Of a stretch of 7,151 nucleotides of DNA, positions 1-6,413 are shown piece by piece. The notes under the pieces were generated by a model. That model was not told where the DNA came from and ran no database searches. It worked only from the letters and a program-made list of their open reading frames with translations. Every line of letters begins with the position of its first letter. Position 1 is the stretch's first letter. The stretch is from contig CANGGC010000125.1 in the NCBI GenBank assembly GCA_947453125.1, positions 1-7,151 of the forward strand. The letters are read 5' to 3'. The DNA is from Planctomycetaceae bacterium. Its GTDB lineage: Bacteria > Planctomycetota > Planctomycetia > Pirellulales > UBA1268. The translations under genes were made by a program, and so were the position numbers.

Positions 1-525
1 GACATGGGCAGGGTGCGCGATTCGATGCGCAATCTTCCAGAAGCGATGCGCGATCAGGTGCGGCGCGACTTCGGGCGCCTCATGGAGGCCGGCGAAACGG
101 CGCAGGTGAACTCGTTCTTCCTCGTGCCGCCCGCTCAGCGTCAGGCCGAACTCGACCGCCGCATCAAGGCCGAGGACGACGCTCGGAAGAAGCGGGCCGC
201 CGACCGGGCCAAGGGGGGCAACCGCGGGAGCCCTCGTGGAACCGCCGGGGGACCGCCCGGCGGCGGGCGTCCCGCCGATAATCAGGTGGCCGGCAATCGA
301 GGCCCCGGCGGGGGCGGAACGGGTGGCCGCGGTCCTGGCGGCGGTGGCCCAGGTGGCGGAGGTTCTCCGCGGGGCGGATTCTCCGAGGACGATCGCAACA
401 ATCGCCGCAAGTCGATGCTCGACAACTCCGACCCGGAGCAGCGCGGACGACGGGCCGAATACCGTCGTCAAATGGATGAGCGTCGCCAGCAGTCCGGCGG
501 CGGCACCGGCGGCCGCGGCCGGTAA
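1..525 (+). CDS. Gly/Arg-rich hypothetical protein, C-terminal part (5' end outside window)
   Basis: The frame is open from the first base to a TAA at 523-525, so 174 residues are visible and the true start probably lies upstream; the ATG at base 4 has no upstream sequence to judge it by. The first 60 or so residues are charged and helical in character and include the stretch FFLVPPAQRQAELDRRI. I recall similar 'FF.LPP.QR...LD..I' segments from planctomycete hypothetical proteins, often after an N-terminal membrane helix, but this is memory and not a search. Residues 65-125 are low complexity, very rich in Gly, Pro and Arg (GPGGGGTGGRGPGGGG-like), followed by a charged Arg/Asp/Glu segment (DDRNNRRKSML, RRAEYRRQMDERRQQ) and a Gly/Arg tail. 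No catalytic motif or domain is visible. Function unknown; an RNA-binding or assembly role for the RGG-like tail is only a guess. Confidence 0.68.
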   Translation, partial: DMGRVRDSMRNLPEAMRDQVRRDFGRLMEAGETAQVNSFFLVPPAQRQAELDRRIKAEDDARKKRAADRAKGGNRGSPRGTAGGPPGGGRPADNQVAGNRGPGGGGTGGRGPGGGGPGGGGSPRGGFSEDDRNNRRKSMLDNSDPEQRGRRAEYRRQMDERRQQSGGGTGGRGR

Positions 526-667
526 TTCCCGTCGCCGCGCTGGCAAAGCCTGACGGTTGGGTGGCCCCTGCCATCCGTACGACCGGCGCAGACTGGCCAT
601 TCTGGGTCGAGACTGCGGGCGCAGCATTCGCTCCGCCGATTCCCCTGGTAACGCCCGGTTTCGATCC

Positions 668-701
668 GGCGGCGCAAGGAGCGCCGCCACGCCGGCGTGG
701 C
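668..701. repeat. Adjacent hairpin and 16-bp perfect palindrome
   Basis: Two inverted repeats overlap by three bases. Arms ggcggcgc (668-675) and gcgccgcc (681-688) pair perfectly across the loop aagga. Bases 686-701 (gccacgccggcgtggc) form a perfect 16-bp palindrome that could be a protein-binding dyad or a short RNA hairpin. There is no T tract after either, and the first lies 143 bases beyond the stop of the upstream gene, so a standard intrinsic terminator is unlikely. In DNA this GC-rich, palindromes of this size can arise by chance. Confidence 0.5.
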
Positions 702-830
702 CTGGGGAACGCCATCATGTGGATGCACGACGCGGCGCAGCTTCACTGGATGAAGCGGGTGACACGCAGCATCCCCTGGCGTCCGGAATGGTTGCGGGGG
801 ATTGACGGGAAGAAGTCTGGGCCGGCCGGT

Positions 831-881
831 TCGGGGGTGAGCGCCCCCCCGATGACGGTGACGGTCCGGACGGTGCCGGAC
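831..881. repeat. Two consecutive perfect hairpins
   Basis: The first has 7-bp arms tcggggg (831-837) and cccccga (846-852) with an 8-base loop. The second has 6-bp arms gtccgg (864-869) and ccggac (876-881) around the loop acggtg. The intervening bases carry the direct repeat gacggtgacggt. No T tract follows. Possible structured leader or decayed repeat; function unknown. Confidence 0.4.
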
Positions 882-976
882 GGGGACACGCCGCGCGGGC
901 CGATGCGCCGCGCAACGCCTTCGTTCCGAGCCAGACTCCGCGTCGCCCGCCCCCGCCGGCACGGGTGAGGGAATGG

Positions 977-1008
977 GGCGGGGCGGCACGCAGGCGAGCC
1001 GCCCCGCC
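977..1008. repeat. Strong 11-bp inverted repeat upstream of the basic-protein gene
   Basis: Arms ggcggggcggc (977-987) and gccgccccgcc (998-1008) are perfectly complementary across a 10-base loop, the strongest hairpin in this intergenic stretch. It lies 155 bases before the ATG of the basic-protein gene. The sequence after it is C-rich and not T-rich, so it lacks the usual signature of a rho-independent terminator on the plus strand. Alternatives are a T-less terminator, a structured 5' leader, or the end of an older transcript. Confidence 0.5.
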
Positions 1009-1148
1009 GTCCCGACCCCCGCCCCAGGAAGTCTTCGACAAGCCTTTCACACCGCGTTTCCGCCACGACGAGTCGCTCCGAATCCGCCCCGTCAGGGGCG
1101 AGAAGACATACACTCCGCACACGGTCCATTCCCACGTCCCTTCCACTT

Positions 1149-1153
1149 AGGGG
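1149..1153 (+). promoter_or_regulatory. Shine-Dalgarno-like site of the basic-protein gene
   Basis: AGGGG lies 10 bases before the ATG at 1164, separated from it by a T6 run (1154-1159) and cacc. The spacing is slightly long but acceptable, and it supports the ATG at 1164 as the start. Confidence 0.45.
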
Positions 1154-1163
1154 TTTTTTCACC

Positions 1164-1976
1164 ATGGCCAAGTCGACGCCCTCCACGACCTCCCCGTTCG
1201 CTCATCTCCGCGATCTGTTCACCGCGGCGGAGCGGAAGATCCTCGACTCGAGCTTCGGCACGGCGCTCGCCAACGCCACGCACACGCAGATCGAGGCCGC
1301 CGCGAAGCAGTCCCGCGTCCTCCGGGACAAGTGGCGTGATCTGACGGCTGGCCAGGGGCGGAAGACGAAGCGTGCCGCTGCGCCCGTGACGGCAGCCAAC
1401 AGCCGCAGCAACGAGAAGGCCGACGTTTTCCACGAAGCGGTCGAGCGTCTGGAGAAGCGTCTCGGTGAACTGGCGGCTGCCGTCGGCGGCATCCTCCCAG
1501 GCAAGGTGACGACCGCCCGTGCCAAGGCGCGCGACAAGAAGATCTCCGGCCGTGCGGCGCGGCGGACCACCGAACGACCGGTCGCTCCCGCGGTACCGGC
1601 CCGGAAAATCGCTCCCCCGCCGGTCCGTGCGAAGGTGGCGCTCCCGCCAGCCCCGCGCCGCGGTGCCAAGCCGGCAGCGGCCGTCGTCGCAGCCCCGGTG
1701 GTCGCGCCGGTCGCAAAGTCGGTGAAGCCTGCGGCCCCGGCGAAGCGGAAGGCCGCCAAGCCCGCCGCCACGATCTCGAAGAAGGCCCGCGTCAACCGCG
1801 CCGCGCTCACCCCCGCTGCCGGGGCGCAGGGCGTGGCCTTCGACCGCGCCAAGCAGCGTTCGGCCGTCACCGCCGCAAAGGCCGGGCGTCTCAAGCTCGA
1901 GGGAGCCAACACGCGCCGTCTCGGCCACACCGTGGCCAGCGGGAAGCGTCAGCAGGCGAAGCGGAACGGCCGCTGA
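1164..1976 (+). CDS. Lys/Ala/Pro-rich basic protein, histone H1-like
   Basis: Encodes 270 residues, very basic overall. Residues 11-105 look alpha-helical, including LRDLFTAAERKILDSS, a charged stretch with LRDKWRDL (53-60) and an amphipathic, possibly coiled-coil helix at about 84-107 (KADVFHEAVERLEKRL). Residues 130-208 are a disordered Ala/Pro/Lys/Arg-rich linker with AAKPAA- and APAKRKAAKPA-like runs resembling the tails of bacterial histone H1-like proteins. The last 65 residues are again basic and less repetitive and end in GHTVASGKRQQAKRNGR. From memory, planctomycete proteins with an 'LRDKW' N-terminal helix and a similar 'GH..A.GKR.QA.R' tail recur, but I cannot search for this. The likely role is nucleic-acid binding, perhaps DNA compaction or an RNA/ribosome-associated function; this is inferred from composition only. 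There is no signal peptide, so it is probably cytoplasmic. The downstream neighbour is convergent after 31 bases, so the gene is probably monocistronic. Confidence 0.75.
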   Translation: MAKSTPSTTSPFAHLRDLFTAAERKILDSSFGTALANATHTQIEAAAKQSRVLRDKWRDLTAGQGRKTKRAAAPVTAANSRSNEKADVFHEAVERLEKRLGELAAAVGGILPGKVTTARAKARDKKISGRAARRTTERPVAPAVPARKIAPPPVRAKVALPPAPRRGAKPAAAVVAAPVVAPVAKSVKPAAPAKRKAAKPAATISKKARVNRAALTPAAGAQGVAFDRAKQRSAVTAAKAGRLKLEGANTRRLGHTVASGKRQQAKRNGR

Positions 1977-2007
1977 TCCGAGTCGCGAAAGCCGGCGAAG
2001 TCCCCCG

Positions 2008-3459
2008 TCAACCGGCGGCGGCCTTCTTCACGGTCTGACGGAAATCCCATGGCGGCACCGGCTCGGGTTGTGACCACAGCCCGAGCCGGCGCGTCTGGGC
2101 GTCGGTCTGCAGGGTGGCGAGCGTCGGGTCGCGGGAATAGTCGGAGTAGTGCCAGGCATTGCCGGTGGCGACCTGCTGGCGGTTGACGTCGACGCCGTTG
2201 ACCTGCATGTGGGCGATCCAGCGTCCATACCGATCCTTCCCCTCTTCCGACACGGTCACCGTCTTGCCGAAGACCATCTCGGCGAGCGCCTCACGCGACA
2301 CCTTGCCGTAGTCCTGACCGAGCTCCGGGGCGTCGATCTCGGCCAGCCGCACCTTCTGCTGCGTGTTCGTCTCGTCGAGGCAGGTGAGCGTGTCGCCGTC
2401 GTGGACGCCGACGACCCGCCAGACATGGGTGCTCCCGCGGTTGGGAGCGGGATTGGAGAGCGACTCCATGGCCGGCTGCGGCGGCGCCGGATCGGACGAA
2501 GCCTGCGGTGACGTGCTGACCGGCGTCATCGGCGGGGCCGATGCCGGCGGCGGCGGGATCGACGCGGTGTGCGGAGTGGCTTCGGTGGCCGCAATCGCCC
2601 CGGCGGCTGCCGCAGTACCAGCCGCGACGGCCGGCGCCGCGTCGAAAGTCGACGGAGCCTGAGACGTCGGCGCCGACACCCACTGCGTCGCCGCCGTCTG
2701 CGGCACCGGCGCCGCCTGTGGCACCGGCGCCGCCTGTGGCACCGGTGGCGGTGCGACGACAGCCTGAGGCGGAGCCGCGGGCGCCTGAGCCATCATTGGC
2801 GCTGGCGCGGCGAGCGGGGACGGCGGCGGCACGACCGACTGCCCGGCGAGCGCCGGGGCACCGGCGGGATATTGGTAGGGGACCGGCGCGGAGCGCATCA
2901 CCGGGAGGGCAGCGACCACCGGCGTCGCGCCGCGCGATTGGTAGGCCCAGCCCGGCGGTGGGCCATTGGCCTGGATGCGGTTGACCTGCCGCGTCACCGG
3001 AGCCTGCACCACCGGCGGCCCGGCGATGTAGGTGAAGACATACGTCGGGGCCACATGGACCGTGATCGGCTTTCCATCGGGGCCGATCGTCTGATAGGGA
3101 ATCGCCTGCGGCTGCCAGCCGGGCGGAATCGCCCCTCCCTGGATGACTGCCGTGGGAAGGGCATACGCCTGCGCCACCGGAAATGCTCCGGTCGGTGGCG
3201 CTGCCGCGGCCCCGGGCTTGCCATCTCCATCCCCCGGCTTGGCGGGCGTGCCACCGGTCGCCCACGGGCTCACCGCCCCTCCGGCCGCGTCGTCTGCAGC
3301 CCGGCCCGGCGCCCCCCATGCCCCCGTCAGGAGCGAGAGGGCCACGGCCAGCCACAGCCTCGAGCCGGTCGTGGCCCACGGCCTGGACCATCGGCGCCGA
3401 TGGCCCCCTTCGACCATCGCCCCCAGCTCGGATTGCCGATTCATCCTTGGCACAGCCAC
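2008..3459 (-). CDS. Secreted thermonuclease-like (SNase-fold) protein with long Pro/Ala linker
   Basis: Encodes 483 residues. A twin-arginine-poor but basic n-region (RRRWSRPW, 21-28) precedes a hydrophobic core (about 33-50) and an AxA-type site near residue 55, so export is likely. Residues 85-180 form a Pro/Gly-rich region with PTYVFTYIAGPPVV; residues 180-340 are a low-complexity Pro/Ala/Val/Gln linker. The C-terminal 140 residues are a full staphylococcal-nuclease-type domain: DGDT (354-357), R371, D376 and E379 in VRLAEIDAPE, and R413 in DRYGRW match the calcium-binding and catalytic Asp21, Arg35, Asp40, Glu43 and Arg87 of SNase. The later NAWHY...YSRDP and GLW...PPWDFR motifs are also typical. 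By family, it should cleave DNA and/or RNA phosphodiester bonds with calcium, outside the cytoplasm. The start is uncertain: GTG at 3459 is the longest, but GTG 3453, ATG 3444 (MNRQS) and ATG 3417 (MVEGG) are in frame, and the last gives a more usual signal-peptide length. Confidence 0.92.
   Translation of the reverse strand: MAVPRMNRQSELGAMVEGGHRRRWSRPWATTGSRLWLAVALSLLTGAWGAPGRAADDAAGGAVSPWATGGTPAKPGDGDGKPGAAAAPPTGAFPVAQAYALPTAVIQGGAIPPGWQPQAIPYQTIGPDGKPITVHVAPTYVFTYIAGPPVVQAPVTRQVNRIQANGPPPGWAYQSRGATPVVAALPVMRSAPVPYQYPAGAPALAGQSVVPPPSPLAAPAPMMAQAPAAPPQAVVAPPPVPQAAPVPQAAPVPQTAATQWVSAPTSQAPSTFDAAPAVAAGTAAAAGAIAATEATPHTASIPPPPASAPPMTPVSTSPQASSDPAPPQPAMESLSNPAPNRGSTHVWRVVGVHDGDTLTCLDETNTQQKVRLAEIDAPELGQDYGKVSREALAEMVFGKTVTVSEEGKDRYGRWIAHMQVNGVDVNRQQVATGNAWHYSDYSRDPTLATLQTDAQTRRLGLWSQPEPVPPWDFRQTVKKAAAG
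2699..2752 (-). repeat. 18-bp tandem repeat encoding PVPQAA units
   Basis: Within the nuclease linker, an 18-base unit occurs twice almost exactly (2699-2716 and 2717-2734, one mismatch) and a third time in degenerate form (2735-2752). It encodes successive VPQAAP/VPQTAA hexapeptides at about residues 238-257. It keeps the reading frame, so copy-number change would alter only linker length. Confidence 0.75.
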
Positions 3460-3661
3460 GCCCTTTTGCCCGGCCCGCCGTCAGCTGGGTGCCGGCGGCT
3501 CCCGCTCCCCCATCGATCGGAAGAATCGGACCTGGGGATTCAGCCGTAGCGGCCCGGGACGGCAACCTTGCGGCGATCTGGGGGCTTGGGTTGAACTGGG
3601 GAAGCCTGCCACGCCTCATCCGGATTGCGGCGCTACAACCCAGGCAAGAGGGAGGGCCGTG
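3460..3661. other. Divergent spacer between the nuclease and metallopeptidase genes
   Basis: The 202 bases should hold both divergent promoters. I see a TTGAAC at 3591-3596 and a TACAAC at 3633-3638 on the plus strand, but they are not correctly spaced relative to each other, so no promoter is called. The plus-strand frame is open through the whole spacer, but it overlaps the 5' part of the nuclease gene and has no family-like sequence before 3662. Confidence 0.4.
3651..3655 (+). promoter_or_regulatory. Shine-Dalgarno site deciding the GTG start at 3662
   Basis: GGAGG within aagagggaggg lies six bases before the second of two adjacent GTG codons (3659 and 3662). The spacing favours the GTG at 3662 and places the start directly before a signal-peptide-like sequence. 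This argues against the much longer open frame that runs back to 3143. Confidence 0.65.
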
Positions 3662-5047
3662 GTGACCACGCAACACAAGCAACGGACCGGGTGGTGGGGA
3701 GCACTCCTGCTCCTCGTCACTGTCGCGCCACCGGATCCCGGCGTCGCCGTGGCCGATGAGCCGGCCCGGGGGGCGATGGTCGACGTTGCGAGGCTCGAGG
3801 CGACGGCCCGCCGGGCCGGTCTGCGCGTCGTCTCTGGAGAAAGGCTCGTCCTCGTTACCGACCGGCCAGCGCGGGCCGGCGACGGGGTCGAGGATTTGCC
3901 GCGGATCTTCGACGAGGCCTTCGCCGCCTGGTGTGATCACTTTCGCGTCGATCCGAAGAGCGTGCCCTCGTGGCGCGCCTTCGGATGCCTGATGTCGGAT
4001 CGGGAGGCATTCCGCGCCGCCGGCCTCCTCCCGATCGATGGCACGGTGCCCGACTTTGCCAATGGCTTCTGCGATCGCAACCGCTTCTGGCTCGTCGATC
4101 AGGCCAACCCCGCCTATCGCCGCCACCTCCTTCTCCACGAGGGCGTGCATGCCTTCACCCTCACGCTCCGTTCCCTTGCGGCCCCCACCTGGTACACCGA
4201 AGGGATTGCCGAGCTCCTCGCCACCCACCGCCTCGAGGCGGGGCACTTTCAGCCGACGCCGATCCCGCGCCGCGCCGACGAGGTCGAGCAGCTCGGCCGG
4301 ATCGAGGCGCTCCGCCGGCTCCGGACGAGCGGCGAGATTCCGGGGCTCGCCGACGTCTTTGCCACGCCCCCGTCGCCGCGTCACGACATCCCCGCCTATG
4401 CGACGAGCTGGGCGACGACAGCCCTCCTCGCCGGGCATCCGTCCCACGCCGGACGCTTCCAGGCGATTGAGTCAGGCCCCCTCGATGCCCGCCTCACAGC
4501 CCGGCTGGAGGCAAGCGACGGCTGGGATGGCGATCTGGCGGCGCGCGACTTCGATGCTTTCACCGACGACCTCGATCATGGCTACGACTTCGGCCGCTCT
4601 GCCATCGAGTGGACCGACGGACGGCCACTCACCGCCCCCGCCGAGCTCGTGGTCGCGGCCGACCGGGGCTGGCAGCCGAGCGGCTGGTCGATGAAGGCCG
4701 ACGAGACGGCCGAGTTCGTTGCCACCGGGCGGGCGGGAGTCGGGAGGGCCGGGGCGATCGATCTGGAGAGCACGGCCGACGGGATCTCGCTCCGCTGGTA
4801 TCGCGGTCGCCCCCTCGGCCGGCTCCTTGTCGCCCAGTGGGCCGTCCCCGCCGAAGGGAGCCGGCCCCGGTTCGTCGTCGTCGCCGAAGGGGCGGCGGCC
4901 CGGTTCACTGCCATCACGACAGGCGCCCTCTATCTCAAGCTCAACGCCCCGCCGGGGGAACTGGCCGGCTTCGATGGCGGCCTCGATGTCGCCCTCACTC
5001 CCGTTGCCCCCCCGGCACCGCAGCAGCGTGGCGGCGAGAAGCGTTGA
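3662..5047 (+). CDS. Secreted HExxH metallopeptidase-like protein with LecA-like C-terminal domain
   Basis: Encodes 461 residues from GTG 3662. The N-terminus (HKQRTGWWGALLLLVTVA, ending near AVADEP at 29-34) is a plausible Sec signal peptide. Residues 60-250 look like a gluzincin/'peptidase MA'-type domain: HEGVH (159-163) supplies the HExxH zinc and catalytic motif, and WYTEGIAELL (177-186) supplies the usual downstream Trp-x-x-Glu-Gly-x-Ala-Glu helix with the third ligand Glu. Residues 310-450 resemble the PA-IL/LecA galactose-binding fold: GWQPSGW and an ATGRAGVG turn early, GRLLVAQW in the middle, then GALYLKLNAPPG and GFDGGLDVAL, where family members usually read G.L.L..ND and DN.G.. 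with calcium-binding Asp/Asn. Here ND is NA and DN is FD, so calcium-dependent sugar binding may be lost. By inference it is an exported zinc protease; the substrate is unknown. It is followed after 32 bases by the TIM-barrel gene, probably in one transcript. The peptidase call is firmer than the lectin call. Confidence 0.78.
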   Translation: MTTQHKQRTGWWGALLLLVTVAPPDPGVAVADEPARGAMVDVARLEATARRAGLRVVSGERLVLVTDRPARAGDGVEDLPRIFDEAFAAWCDHFRVDPKSVPSWRAFGCLMSDREAFRAAGLLPIDGTVPDFANGFCDRNRFWLVDQANPAYRRHLLLHEGVHAFTLTLRSLAAPTWYTEGIAELLATHRLEAGHFQPTPIPRRADEVEQLGRIEALRRLRTSGEIPGLADVFATPPSPRHDIPAYATSWATTALLAGHPSHAGRFQAIESGPLDARLTARLEASDGWDGDLAARDFDAFTDDLDHGYDFGRSAIEWTDGRPLTAPAELVVAADRGWQPSGWSMKADETAEFVATGRAGVGRAGAIDLESTADGISLRWYRGRPLGRLLVAQWAVPAEGSRPRFVVVAEGAAARFTAITTGALYLKLNAPPGELAGFDGGLDVALTPVAPPAPQQRGGEKR

Positions 5048-5079
5048 ACCCTCCCGGTAGTTGTGTCACAGTGCCGTCC

Positions 5080-5097
5080 ATGAACATGAACATGAAC
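5080..5097 (+). repeat. (ATGAAC)x3 hexanucleotide repeat at the start of the TIM-barrel gene
   Basis: Three perfect copies of ATGAAC create three consecutive in-frame ATG codons (5080, 5086, 5092), encoding Met-Asn-Met-Asn-Met-Asn. Unit gain or loss would not shift the frame. Confidence 0.85.
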
Positions 5098-6219
5098 CCG
5101 AAGAACATGCGCACAACGATGAGCCAGTCCGTACTTTCCCGCCGCGCCCTCGGCCGTGGCCTCGTCGGTGGGCTGCTCGCCGCGGCGACGGCCGCCGCCG
5201 CCGATCCGGCCCCCTCGATCCGTCGCCGGGGGATCCCCCTCGGGTTTGACAACTTCGCTGTCCGGGCGATGGGGTGGAATGCCCGCGAGCTGGTCGACCA
5301 CGCCGAGAAGCTCGGCTGTGATTCGCTCTTCATCACCGACTTCGGCCCCTTCGGTGGGCAGACCGACGATGACTCGCTCGACGAGATCGGCCGCTATGCA
5401 TCCGACCGCGGCGTCGGCCTCGAACTCGGCTCGTGGAGCATCTGCCCGACGTCAACGACCTTCCGCAACGATTGGGGCACCGCCGAAGACCACCTCGCCC
5501 TCGGAATCCGGATGGCGAAGGATCTCGGCTCGAAGGCCTTCCGGGTGATCCTCGGCAACCATCAAGACCGGCTCACCGACGGCGGCATCGACGCCCGGAT
5601 CGCCGACACGATAAAGGTCCTCGCGGCCTGTCGGTCGCGGGCGATCGATGCAGGGGTGAAGATCGCGGTGGAAAACCATGCCGGCGACCTCCATTCTCGC
5701 GAGCTCAAGCGCCTCGTTGAGGAGGCCGGCCCCGACTTCGTCGGCGTCAACTTCGATTCCGGCAACGCCCTGTGGACGCTCGAGGATCCCCTCGCCGCGC
5801 TCGAAACCCTCGCCCCGTATGTCGTCACGACGAGCCTCCGCGACGGCCAGGTGTGGCCGAGCGAGAAGGGGGTGAAGGTACAGTGGACGGCGATGGGGGA
5901 AGGGTGCGTCGACCTGCCGACGTTCTTCGATCATTTCCAGAAGCACTGCCCAGACGTGGTTGTCCACATCGAGACGATCTCCGGCTTCGCCCGCGAGCTT
6001 CCCTTCCTCGAGCCCGACTTCTGGAGGGCCTTCCCGGCGATGACCGCCGCCGACTTCGCCCGCTTCGAGGCCCTCGCCCGTCGCGGCCATGCCATCGATC
6101 CCTTTCGAGCCCCCGATGGCGACGCCCGCAAGGGGGCCGAGCAGACCTATCAGCTCGCCGACCTCGAGCGGAGCATCCGCTACTGCCGCGACACGCTCGG
6201 GCTCGGCGTGCGGGGCTAG
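5080..6219 (+). CDS. Tat-exported sugar phosphate isomerase/epimerase (xylose-isomerase-like TIM barrel)
   Basis: Encodes 379 residues from ATG 5080. A Tat signal, SRRALGRG (20-27) followed by a hydrophobic alanine-rich core ending near AAADP (39-43), indicates export of the folded protein. The rest is one AP-endonuclease-2/xylose-isomerase-like barrel. ITDFGPFGG (85-93) lies on an early strand; VENHAGD (197-203) carries metal ligand Glu198; NFDSGN (224-229) carries Asp226; AMGEGCVDL (271-279) is the usual GxGxxD turn; HIET (296-299) supplies the final Glu298. The usual ligand His of a '(V/T)H(L/I)(K/R)D' strand appears to be Ser252 in TTSLRD, so activity or metal set may differ. Family members isomerise or epimerise sugars or related polyols; no specific substrate can be read from the sequence. 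Start choice is uncertain: in-frame ATGs at 5107 and 5119 also precede the Tat motif and none has a strong ribosome binding site. Translational coupling to the metallopeptidase gene 32 bases upstream is possible. Confidence 0.88.
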   Translation: MNMNMNPKNMRTTMSQSVLSRRALGRGLVGGLLAAATAAAADPAPSIRRRGIPLGFDNFAVRAMGWNARELVDHAEKLGCDSLFITDFGPFGGQTDDDSLDEIGRYASDRGVGLELGSWSICPTSTTFRNDWGTAEDHLALGIRMAKDLGSKAFRVILGNHQDRLTDGGIDARIADTIKVLAACRSRAIDAGVKIAVENHAGDLHSRELKRLVEEAGPDFVGVNFDSGNALWTLEDPLAALETLAPYVVTTSLRDGQVWPSEKGVKVQWTAMGEGCVDLPTFFDHFQKHCPDVVVHIETISGFARELPFLEPDFWRAFPAMTAADFARFEALARRGHAIDPFRAPDGDARKGAEQTYQLADLERSIRYCRDTLGLGVRG

Positions 6220-6240
6220 GCCTGCGTCGGCCCGGGCTGT

Positions 6241-6397
6241 TTGAGTTCCAGCCAAGCGTGGCTTCGGGGTCGCCCGTGCCCCGTCGCCGGACGCTCACTT
6301 CGGCCTTCGTGGCCTCCGTTCGCTCGGAGCCTGCTTCGCTCCGCCATCCATGGCTGCGCTCGCATCCTACGCCGGCTTACGGAGCACGGGCGACCCC
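6241..6397. repeat. Large imperfect palindromic element, probable dispersed intergenic repeat
   Basis: Perfect 14-bp arms ggggtcgcccgtgc (6266-6279) and gcacgggcgacccc (6384-6397) enclose 104 bases packed with small hairpins: cgtc/gacg (6282-6293), ggcc/ggcc around ttcgt (6302-6314), ctccg/cggag around ttcgct (6314-6329) and gcca/tggc around tcca (6343-6354). Another gcca/tggc hairpin around agcg (6251-6262) lies just outside. The ttcg motif recurs throughout. The nested inverted repeats, lack of a gene, and position between convergent genes fit a REP/MITE-like or structured intergenic repeat. I have the impression of similar elements in other planctomycete intergenic regions, but only a genome-wide search can show that it is repeated. 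Confidence 0.5.
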
Positions 6398-6413
6398 TCG
6401 CTGACGGTAGTCG

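Larger units (their letters stand above)
526..1163. other. 638-base gene-poor stretch with a series of GC-rich inverted repeats
   Basis: No convincing gene lies between the glycine-rich protein and the basic protein. The longest plus-strand frame (561-968, GTG start, 135 codons) has no recognisable motif, no good ribosome binding site and an arginine-rich end typical of chance frames in GC-rich DNA, so I do not call it. What the stretch does hold is a string of inverted repeats at 668-688, 686-701, 831-852, 864-881 and 977-1008, listed separately. None is followed by a T tract. The promoter of the basic-protein gene must lie here, but I cannot point to reliable -35/-10 boxes. Confidence 0.6.

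Noticed and set aside
561..968. A 135-codon plus-strand open frame between the first two genes
   Set aside because: It has a GTG start without a clear ribosome binding site, no recognisable motif, and an arginine-rich end. It crosses several inverted repeats. It cannot be ruled out fully without homologues.
1991..2016. Possible bidirectional terminator between the basic-protein and nuclease genes
   Set aside because: Only a 5-bp gccgg/ccggc stem with a 16-base loop and no T tract is visible, and it runs into the nuclease coding end.
3591..3638. TTGAAC and TACAAC as a plus-strand promoter
   Set aside because: The gap between them is about 36 bases, far from the usual 16-18, and each box is a weak match.
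3143..3661. N-terminal extension of the metallopeptidase frame back to 3143
   Set aside because: The extension is antisense to the 5' part of the nuclease gene and looks like low-complexity shadow sequence. A good Shine-Dalgarno site and a signal peptide mark the GTG at 3662.
2291..4447. A 718-codon open frame on the minus strand overlapping both the nuclease and metallopeptidase genes
   Set aside because: It runs out of frame through the nuclease gene and antisense to the metallopeptidase gene, both of which have clear domain motifs. Its translation is Gly/Arg/Ala-rich without domains, as expected of shadow frames in GC-rich DNA.
4609..5079. Extension of the TIM-barrel frame upstream of 5080
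   Set aside because: It overlaps the end of the metallopeptidase gene in another frame and is Arg/Pro-rich without family similarity; the Tat signal needs a start just before it.
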